Below are positions 37,058 to 41,875 of a stretch of 41,875 bases of DNA, piece after piece. The position numbers and the translations under genes were made by a program. Where the stretch lies: positions 1 to 41,875 of the IMG/VR virus record IMGVR_UViG_3300044841_000105; one strand, 5' to 3'. The notes beneath the pieces are model-generated. The model saw nothing but the letters and a program-made list of their open reading frames with translations. It made no database searches and was not told where the DNA came from. The stretch's first letter is position 1. Each line of letters begins with the position of its first letter. The stretch is from a virus.

Positions 37058-37546
37058 GTGTTGACGCTCCAGCAGCTGATTCGCGCTCGCATGGACGAGC
37101 GCGGATGGTCCTATGGCGACCTGGAGCGTAGGTCTGACCACCGGCTCACAAAGGGCCGATGGCAGCAACTCGGGTCCGGCGTGCGGCAGCGAGTCTTTCC
37201 CGAGCCGCCGACGATCGACGTCATGGCGAAGGTGCTCGAGGTCGACGTCACGACGGTCGTGCTCGCCGCCGCGCAGTCCCTCGGCCTCGACGCCCGCCGG
37301 CGCGGCCCCGATCTCGCCCAGCTCCTCCCCACCGGAACGGACAGGCTGTCGGATCGCATGCGCGAGGCCATTCTCACGCTCATCAGAGCTGCAGTTGCCG
37401 ACACGCTGAGCCATCCAGATGACGACGATGAGCTGCACGGCGGCATCGGGGGGCCGAACGGCGGAGACCTCACGCTGGACTGGGCTAAGTCCGATGCTCC
37501 ATCACGGCGTAACACTCCCGCCCGAAATGTCGACAATCGAGCGTGA
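37058..37546 (+). CDS. XRE-type regulator upstream of integrase
   Basis: 162 residues from GTG 37058 (an in-frame GTG at 37007 would add 17). VLTLQQLIRARMDERGWSYG, DLERRSDHRLTKGRWQQLGS, and EPPTIDVMAKVLEVDVTTVV form a variant XRE domain in which the insert between helices is long. The family is common beside integrases in actinobacterial mobile elements. The C-terminus is acidic and disordered. TTGAC repeats (37022-37045) precede it. Confidence 0.7.
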   Translation: MLTLQQLIRARMDERGWSYGDLERRSDHRLTKGRWQQLGSGVRQRVFPEPPTIDVMAKVLEVDVTTVVLAAAQSLGLDARRRGPDLAQLLPTGTDRLSDRMREAILTLIRAAVADTLSHPDDDDELHGGIGGPNGGDLTLDWAKSDAPSRRNTPARNVDNRA

Positions 37547-37766
37547 CACACTGCGCGGTTTCGCCTACCGTCTGCGATCGAATCGATCCGCTCCCTCACC
37601 CTGGTTGACGAACACCAACGCCCTGGCGCGACGGCGGTGAAGCAGTGGGTGCAGGGGAGGTTCCACTCGTAGCGGGGTTTCGCTCTACTACTGCATCTGG
37701 GTCAACCGAGCGTTCCGACGGGCATCGGCCCCGCACGCTCCCCCAGATGAACGGACCAACCGAGAT

Positions 37767-38051
37767 ATGGCCCGCCTCCGATCTGCCGTCGCCGCCGACA
37801 CCCTCGCCCAGGGACTCGGGCAGCTGGCCGACATCGTCTACGTAGCGATGCCCGACTCCGTCGCACGCCTGGAGCCCGCAGGCGGCCGTCCCATCCTCTA
37901 CCTCGACGCAGGAAGCCCGGCCGAAGATCTAGCCTGGGCCATGATGGACGCGCTGCGGGCCCTCGCCCTCGGCGCCGACGCCGCAACGTCAGCGCGCACC
38001 GTTCCGCGGCGCCTGCACTCCGTGCCACTCCCGCGCGCCGCCTCGGATTGA
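37767..38051 (+). CDS. Hypothetical protein upstream of integrase (94 aa)
   Basis: MARLRSAVAADTLAQGLGQL, ADIVYVAMPDSVARLEPAGG, RPILYLDAGSPAEDLAWAMM, DALRALALGADAATSARTVP. The I-x-Y-L-D...W-x-M...L-R-x-L pattern vaguely recalls ImmA-type proteins but the HExxH metal motif is absent. The stop ends 15 nt before the integrase ATG. The 220-bp gap 37547-37766 shows no gene. Confidence 0.5.
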   Translation: MARLRSAVAADTLAQGLGQLADIVYVAMPDSVARLEPAGGRPILYLDAGSPAEDLAWAMMDALRALALGADAATSARTVPRRLHSVPLPRAASD

Positions 38052-38066
38052 AGCGGAGGACTAGGC

Positions 38067-39332
38067 ATGCCCTCAGCCGAGCGCTACCGCGACGAGTCGC
38101 GTGGGATCTGGCGCTACCGCGGCCGCTACTACGACGCTGCCGGGCGGAAGCGGTCGCGCACCTTCGACACGAAAGCCGCGGCATTGCGCTGGGCTGGCGA
38201 GGAGGAGGCGAAGGTCCATCGCGGCCAGCGCACCGACCCGGTCGCCGCCCGGATGAAGTGGGGCGACTGGTGCGATAGCTGGCTCGCGGCGAAGCGATCG
38301 GAGCCGCGCACCCGGCGCACCGACGAGTCGACTGTCCGCGCGCACGTCCGGCCACGGTGGGGCCAGACTCCGCTGATCGCCATCTCGAGGATCGACGTGC
38401 AGGCGTGGGTGAACGACCTGGCCCGGCGCAGATCGGCGAGCACCACCCGCAAGGCCCTGTACGCGCTCTCGAACTCGCTGAACGTCGCCGTCGGCGAGGG
38501 GATCATCGCGGCCAACCCGTGCACCGGCATCGAGGTCCCCACCGTGCCGACAGGGCAGGAGCGGTTCCTGGAGGACGCCGAGGCCGGCCGCATCCTCTAC
38601 CACCTCTCGGATCGGTGGCGGGTGTTCGCCGAGCTGATCCTCGGCACCGGCCTGCGAACGTCGGAGGCCTCCGGACTGCACGCCGCGCGCGTCGACCTGG
38701 ACGCGCTGCGCCTGCACGTGATCGAGACCTACGACGCGCCCGAGGGCGAGATGCGGGGCTACCCGAAGTCGAAGCGGCGCCGCACCGTGCCGCTGTCCCC
38801 CGAGCTCGGCGCCCTGCTGCAGGAGTGGATCGACCGGCACCCGGCGCCCCGCTCGTGCGGGAAGACCCACCGCGCGGGCCGGTGCCCGGGCGGGCTCCTG
38901 ATCACCGGGCCGCAGGGGGCGCCGATCGACGCGCACAACTTCGCCGAGCGGCAGTGGCGCCAGGCCGTCGAGCTGGCCGGGTTCTTCGACGAGGTGCCCG
39001 ACGGCAAGAAGGACGCGAAGGGGCGGGCGAAGACGAAGCGCGTCCCGACGGTGCACCTTCACGACCTCCGGCACACCTACGCTTCGCGGCTCGTGCAGCT
39101 GGGCGTGCCGCTCGAGCGGGTGCAGCTGCTGCTGGGCCACGAGGACCTGAAGACGACGGCCCGGTATGCGCACCTTCGGCCCGAGGACGATTGGGACGAG
39201 GTGCGGGTTGCGTTGTCGATGTCGCTCACCGCGGCGCGCGCCGCCATCCAGGATGGGCCGGAGGATGGGCCGGCGGGTGGGTCCAACTCGGCACAGCGGG
39301 ATACAACTCGGCGTCGCCTGCGGGCGCTCTGA
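38067..39332 (+). CDS. int: Tyrosine integrase
   Basis: 421 residues, ATG with GGAGG upstream. The N-terminal arm-binding domain (WRYRGRYYDAAGRKRSRTFD) and core-binding domain precede the catalytic part: R197 in GTGLRTSEASGL, the SKRRR lysine region (about 236), H332-x-L-R335 in LHDLRHTYAS, H358 in LLGHED and the nucleophile Y367 in ARYAHL. Site-specific recombinase that integrates the phage at tRNA-Arg. The gene ends 61 nt from the tRNA fragment, the usual int-att arrangement. The C-terminus (DGPEDGPAGG) is a low-complexity tail. Confidence 0.95.
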   Translation: MPSAERYRDESRGIWRYRGRYYDAAGRKRSRTFDTKAAALRWAGEEEAKVHRGQRTDPVAARMKWGDWCDSWLAAKRSEPRTRRTDESTVRAHVRPRWGQTPLIAISRIDVQAWVNDLARRRSASTTRKALYALSNSLNVAVGEGIIAANPCTGIEVPTVPTGQERFLEDAEAGRILYHLSDRWRVFAELILGTGLRTSEASGLHAARVDLDALRLHVIETYDAPEGEMRGYPKSKRRRTVPLSPELGALLQEWIDRHPAPRSCGKTHRAGRCPGGLLITGPQGAPIDAHNFAERQWRQAVELAGFFDEVPDGKKDAKGRAKTKRVPTVHLHDLRHTYASRLVQLGVPLERVQLLLGHEDLKTTARYAHLRPEDDWDEVRVALSMSLTAARAAIQDGPEDGPAGGSNSAQRDTTRRRLRAL

Positions 39333-39365
39333 CCTGCCGAAACGGTCCGGGTGATACAAGTCGAC
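39282..39365 (+). repeat. Candidate integrase arm-type sites
   Basis: Three 11-mers TCCAACTCGGC (39282-39292), TACAACTCGGC (39302-39312) and TACAAGTCGAC (39355-39365) share the consensus TMCAASTCGRC and sit between the end of int and the att core. The first two lie inside the int coding end. Direct repeats next to the core match arm-binding sites. Confidence 0.5.
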
Positions 39366-39392
39366 TCACCTGGATTCAAGGCGACGATGGGA

Positions 39393-39436
39393 TTCCTAAA
39401 CCGTGTGTCGGGTGTTCGAATCACCCCGGGGGCACC
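39393..39436 (+). other. Attachment site: 3' portion of tRNA-Arg(CCT)
   Basis: The segment is a tRNA from the anticodon loop to the end: loop TTCCTAA (CCT anticodon at 39395-39397), half of the anticodon stem ACCGT, variable loop GTGTC, T-arm GGGTG-TTCGAAT-CACCC, acceptor strand CGGGGGC, discriminator A and CC. The 5' half is missing: preceding bases do not pair with it. That is what an integrase leaves at the right-hand junction, with the intact tRNA at the far left end outside this window. Confidence 0.8.
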
Positions 39437-39448
39437 GCGCTTGACCAG

Positions 39449-39937
39449 CTAGAACGCTCGACCAGAGATCAGCCCGTCAAGGTCAATGGGCCGGGGATGG
39501 GCCGAAGGGCCCGAAAATGGGCCATGGCGACGTCCCGCTGGGCCGCGCCAGGACTGGCGGGCGGGGTTTGGCGTGTCCTCCCAGCGCAGGGCTCCGTTCT
39601 GGACGCTTCCGATCTCCCGCCACTCGTCCCCGTCGTCGACGAGGATCCGGTCCGGCCTGGCTCCGCTGAACGATCCGTCGTAAATCCGAGTCCTGACGAC
39701 CCGCTCCCGGTCGACCGAGACATGCTCGTCGGAGCCGACGCCCGGGAAGCCCAGCGGCCGATGCCACGGCTCCCGGTAGCCGACGAGCGGCTCACCCTGC
39801 GTGCGATGCCAGCTCGCCGAGCACTCGTCGTCGCAGAAGTACAGCGACGGGCCGGCCGGGTCGAGCGGCTCCGTGCACGTCCCACATGCCGGGGCGGTGA
39901 CAGCGTCGATCGCGTCGAGGATGTCCACGGTGGTCAT
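39449..39937 (-). CDS. Hypothetical zinc-finger protein right of att
   Basis: 162 residues. MTTVDILDAIDAVTAPACGT then C-x2-C...C-x3-C: CGTCTEPLDPAGPSLYFCDD, ECSASWHRTQGEPLVGY. This zinc finger followed by YREPWHRPLGFPG is a motif I associate with actinophage accessory or structural proteins. The rest is beta-rich (RERVVRTRIYDGSF, GDEWREIGS). It lies 12 bp right of the tRNA fragment and is transcribed towards it, so it may be a neighbouring element's gene rather than part of this prophage. Confidence 0.55.
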   Translation of the reverse strand: MTTVDILDAIDAVTAPACGTCTEPLDPAGPSLYFCDDECSASWHRTQGEPLVGYREPWHRPLGFPGVGSDEHVSVDRERVVRTRIYDGSFSGARPDRILVDDGDEWREIGSVQNGALRWEDTPNPARQSWRGPAGRRHGPFSGPSAHPRPIDLDGLISGRAF

Positions 39938-40146
39938 TCTCCTGCCTGCTGGGTGCGCTGCAGCCGGAGGAGCCGCCGGCGTTCGGCGTCGAGGAGGCGC
40001 TTGACGACGTCGGTCATGGTCTCGCCGCTGATGTCGCGGGCGAGGCGCTCGACTTCGTCCCAGATGGCCCCGACGCGGAGGTACCGCTTTGGGGTAATGC
40101 CAGTGGGTGGACGTCCTCGGCGGCGGGGTTGGGACGGCTCTGACAT
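39934..40146 (-). CDS. Ribbon-helix-helix regulator
   Basis: 70 residues, MSEPSQPRRRGRPPTGITPK, RYLRVGAIWDEVERLARDIS, GETMTDVVKRLLDAERRRLL. A basic arm, one strand (RYLRVGA) and two helices fit CopG-type RHH. It has a leaderless promoter (TGGACA, 18 nt, TAACCT, seven bases to ATG). Its stop overlaps the next gene's ATG. Likely represses its own divergent promoter. Confidence 0.7.
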   Translation of the reverse strand: MSEPSQPRRRGRPPTGITPKRYLRVGAIWDEVERLARDISGETMTDVVKRLLDAERRRLLRLQRTQQAGE

Positions 40147-40153
40147 GGGTGTC

Positions 40154-40235
40154 AGGTTACCGGAAACCGCTGTTTTCTGTCCACCCAAAAAACTTGCCCA
40201 GACCTCTTGCTCCCGACCCATCCGTCAACCATTAT
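40154..40235. promoter_or_regulatory. Divergent promoters of RHH and 40275 genes
   Basis: Leftward: TGGACA (40178-40183, read minus), 18 nt, TAACCT (40154-40159), seven bases to ATG 40146. Rightward: TTGCTC (40207-40212), 17 nt, CATTAT (40230-40235). Related inverted copies of an ACAGAAAA box occur at about 40173-40180 (minus) and 40242-40249 (plus), likely operators of the RHH protein. Confidence 0.6.
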
Positions 40236-40274
40236 GTGGGTGACAGAAAAGGGCGGCCCGCAGGAGGAACCCAG

Positions 40275-40589
40275 ATGCCCACCACGACCACCCGCTCCGC
40301 CCACCACAACACCGACCGCTCCAACGCCTACTGCTACTGCGCCATTGGCGCCGACCACGGCAACCTGCCCGCCCAGATCCGCGAGGGTCTGCTGCGCCAC
40401 CTGCTGGCCGCCCACGAGGTCGAACTCGAGTCCACCACCGACTACACGATGATCCGCGCCGATCGGCGCGAACCCCTCGCCAAGATCAGCAAGACGCTGC
40501 GCCAGTTCGGCTTCGACCCGCAGACCCGCATCAGCAGTGACGAGGGCGGCCGCGGCCTCCGCATCTCCGCCGCGGCGTTCACCCGCTGA
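40275..40589 (+). CDS. Hypothetical protein (104 aa)
   Basis: AGGAGG precedes the ATG. MPTTTTRSAHHNTDRSNAYC, YCAIGADHGNLPAQIREGLL, RHLLAAHEVELESTTDYTMI then GFDPQTRISSDEGGRGLRIS. A histidine/cysteine cluster near the N-terminus may bind metal. Followed by a strong terminator. No known family. Confidence 0.55.
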   Translation: MPTTTTRSAHHNTDRSNAYCYCAIGADHGNLPAQIREGLLRHLLAAHEVELESTTDYTMIRADRREPLAKISKTLRQFGFDPQTRISSDEGGRGLRISAAAFTR

Positions 40590-40610
40590 CCGGAAGGCGC
40601 CAGAACGAGA

Positions 40611-40645
40611 GAGGGCCCGAGACCATCCCCCGGTCTCGGGCCCTC
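40611..40645 (+). terminator. Strong rho-independent-type hairpin
   Basis: A 14-bp stem, GAGGGCCCGAGACC paired with GGTCTCGGGCCCTC, around ATCCCCC, starting 22 nt after the stop at 40589. A short T-containing tail (CCGCTTT) follows. It also lies between two converging transcripts. Confidence 0.85.
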
Positions 40646-40672
40646 CCGCTTTGAACGCTCAAGTATTGGTCG

Positions 40673-40940
40673 TCACCCGAGCACCGCCGGAACGAGCAGC
40701 GCCCCGGACAGGACCAGTCCGCGGAACACCCAGTACTCGAACCGTCCGCCTGCACGGAACCGGAGCCGAAATGGGCCTTGGCGGGTCCCTGCAGCACGGA
40801 CTCGACCAGGGCCACGACCTCTTCCTCGGTGACCTCGATCGTCAGCGGCCGGCCGATGTCGTTGCCGACCGGCGGCAGGCTGTCCTGCCACTCGGACACG
40901 ATCTGCCCGGCCAGCTTTCGTTCGGGGGCATCCCCGCTCG
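40673..40940 (-). pseudogene. Frame-disrupted small protein
   Basis: Two adjacent minus-strand frames look like parts of one protein. Upstream: KLAGQIVSEWQDSLPPVGND, IGRPLTIEVTEEEVVALVES and LQGPAKAHFG. Downstream, in another frame: FRAGGRFEYWVFRGLVLSGA, LLVPAVLG and a stop at 40673. The switch lies near 40765-40790. The first frame continues into nonsense through the terminator hairpin. No standard start codon is obvious at the 5' end. Either a decayed gene, a sequencing indel or a programmed shift. Confidence 0.35.
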
Positions 40941-41522
40941 TTACTCGCCCGGCTTGAGGTAGGGCTGCGCCCACCCGTACGCGGTCGACTGGTCTACGCC
41001 GACCGCCTTCCCGATCCGTGGCCAGGTCCAGCCCCGTCGGCGTAGCTCCGCCGAGTGAGTGCCCAGCACATGCTTGCGGCGGTCGCGGAGGTCCTTCACC
41101 AACGCGATGATGTGCTCCGACGGCAGTTCTGCGCGCGCAGCATCGCTCATCGCCAGGAACACCCGCACGTCTTCGGGGCTCGTCGATCCCTCCGGAATGT
41201 CGAGCGTCTCGGGGAACGGGCTTGACCGTCGAGGGCGGGGCGACTGCCGGGTGGGTAGCAGCGGCGCCTCGTAGATCATGCGCATGCGTGCGATGTGATC
41301 GAGCAGCTCAGGTTCGGGCGCGTACCACTCCCGGCCCTCGCCGTGCGGGACGCGGAAGGCCTCGAACTGGTGATGCCTCCCCGTCTCCAGCGGGATGTTG
41401 CCGGGTTCGACGGCGAGCAGCTCGTCCGGGCGGAGCGCGCGCATGCGGTCGGCGAACCTGGCCGTGTACCCGATTTTGATCAGGCCGTTGCGACGGAGGT
41501 AGTAGACGAGCGGGGCGCCTAC
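40941..41522 (-). CDS. GIY-YIG-like nuclease domain with C-terminal HTH
   Basis: About 193 residues are recognisable: LVYYLRRNGLIKIGYTARFA is the GIY-YIG/T5orf172 start, ELLAVEPGNIPLETGRHHQF and 'REWYAPEPELLDHIARM' complete the family. The end is a separate HTH (WTWPRIGKAVGVDQSTAYGW, AQPYL). No ATG, GTG or TTG is in frame before the VYYL motif, and the frame continues back through the overlapping gene at 41519-41806 in a -1 register. It may need frameshifting or a rare start. Function: probably a DNA-binding or cutting protein of the mobile element. Confidence 0.55.
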   Translation of the reverse strand, partial: VGAPLVYYLRRNGLIKIGYTARFADRMRALRPDELLAVEPGNIPLETGRHHQFEAFRVPHGEGREWYAPEPELLDHIARMRMIYEAPLLPTRQSPRPRRSSPFPETLDIPEGSTSPEDVRVFLAMSDAARAELPSEHIIALVKDLRDRRKHVLGTHSAELRRRGWTWPRIGKAVGVDQSTAYGWAQPYLKPGE

Positions 41523-41806
41523 AGGTACGGCTGCGCGCGCCGGATCAGCGTCGCCTTCGGCACGCCGGTCAGTTTTTCCAGCACTGGCCAGGACAGGTCG
41601 TGGTGCTGCCTCAACGCAGCCACCAGCCTCCCGCTCCAGTGCTGCGCCTCGTCGAACACCAGTTCCGCGTTCTGCACCCCTCGGATCAGGGTCTCTCGGC
41701 CCGCCGCGCTCAGGTCGCTGGCAAGAAGCTCCTGTAGGTCGATCAAGGCGTTCTGCTCCTCGCGGCTGGTCACAGTTGGACAGGTTATCGCCGTGCTTGT
41801 CCACAT
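41519..41806 (-). CDS. Small HTH protein (95 aa) upstream of GIY-YIG gene
   Basis: MWTSTAITCPTVTSREEQNA, LIDLQELLASDLSAAGRETL, then LRQHHDLSWPVLEKLTGVPK, ATLIRRAQPYL: an HTH at the C-terminus. The same AQPYL end occurs in the GIY-YIG gene's HTH, so the two share a duplicated domain. Its stop overlaps the GIY-YIG frame. The ATG lies four bases from the -10 of the symmetric promoter; a later GTG (41773) is an alternative start. Confidence 0.6.
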   Translation of the reverse strand: MWTSTAITCPTVTSREEQNALIDLQELLASDLSAAGRETLIRGVQNAELVFDEAQHWSGRLVAALRQHHDLSWPVLEKLTGVPKATLIRRAQPYL

Positions 41807-41849
41807 CTGGACAGTAGTGGGTCCGCCCAGTACTGTCCAGATGTGGACA
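41798..41849. promoter_or_regulatory. Perfectly symmetric divergent promoter pair
   Basis: TGTCCACATCTGGACAGTA (41798-41816) and its exact inverted copy (41831-41849) are separated by 14 nt. Each arm supplies TGGACA as -35 for one direction and TACTGT as -10 for the other, with 17-nt spacing both ways. A protein bound to the arms would control both transcripts at once. Confidence 0.7.
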
Positions 41850-41875
41850 GGGCAGGAGCCCGCCCGCCCGCTGAC
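41841..41875 (+). CDS. Start of a divergent ORF (cut by window edge)
   Basis: ATG at 41841 opens a frame MWTGQEPARPL to the window edge. The symmetric promoter supports a rightward transcript starting here, but 11 codons are too few to identify a gene. Confidence 0.25.
   Translation, partial: MWTGQEPARPL

Noticed and set aside
38357-40243. Very long plus-strand frame overlapping int and the attachment site
   Set aside because: It is a shifted frame of the integrase continuing through the tRNA fragment and opposite genes; its Arg/Ala composition is typical of shadow frames in high-GC DNA.

Overview
The window is high-GC DNA (roughly two thirds G+C) carrying almost all of the non-tail part of a temperate tailed phage, read as a prophage or phage-derived contig from an actinobacterium. 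Support for this comes from the codon use, GTG starts, leaderless promoters, the FDXHR-type zinc protein, the DUF1360, DUF3307 and DUF6907-like genes and the Gp37/Gp68 gene. A pseudonocardial host is a guess. Most genes (about 0-35 kb) lie on the minus strand in one long chain whose stops and starts overlap in ATGA, GTGA, TGATG or 8-nt ATGGCTGA-type junctions, so transcription runs right to left from early to late genes.

Layout, left to right. 0-4.2 kb: capsid maturation protease (cut by the window edge), two small head-region genes and a portal-MuF fusion. 4.4-5.0 kb: a plus-strand HNH homing endonuclease. 5.0-7.9 kb: small accessory genes including a HIT-family protein and DUF1360. 7.9-11.4 kb: TerL, TerS and a ParB-domain adenine methyltransferase. 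11.4-14.6 kb: membrane and zinc-binding small proteins and a RusA resolvase. 14.6-18.4 kb: replication module (DnaB helicase, DnaC-like loader, DnaD-like initiator). 18.6-18.9 kb: a plus-strand ribbon-helix-helix regulator with its own promoter and terminator. 18.9-27.9 kb: Dcm methyltransferase, an HTH protein, Gp37/Gp68, a Cas4/RecB-like nuclease, two DnaQ-like exonucleases and a RecT annealing protein. 28.2-34.6 kb: about 20 small early genes, including ASCH and LuxR-HTH proteins. 34.6-35.9 kb: immunity switch (leftward double-HTH repressor facing a rightward Cro-like gene). 36.3-39.3 kb: excisionase-like gene, more HTH genes and a tyrosine integrase. 39.39-39.44 kb: the 3' part of tRNA-Arg(CCT) without its 5' half, the expected attR-type junction. 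The last 2.4 kb (zinc protein, RHH regulator, GIY-YIG protein, decayed gene) still looks mobile rather than core host.

The most unusual signal is a 26-bp imperfect palindrome, two inverted copies of GTCTGYYGTCY separated by exactly 4 nt, found six times over 30 kb and mostly at the 5' ends of leftward gene blocks. Its half-sites are conserved without compensating base-pair changes, so it looks like a dispersed DNA operator for a phage-wide regulator. A separate shared motif (CAATTGCCTCTRGTTGYCT) covers both the repressor promoter and a leftward promoter 7 kb away, giving a plausible OR/OL-like immunity circuit.
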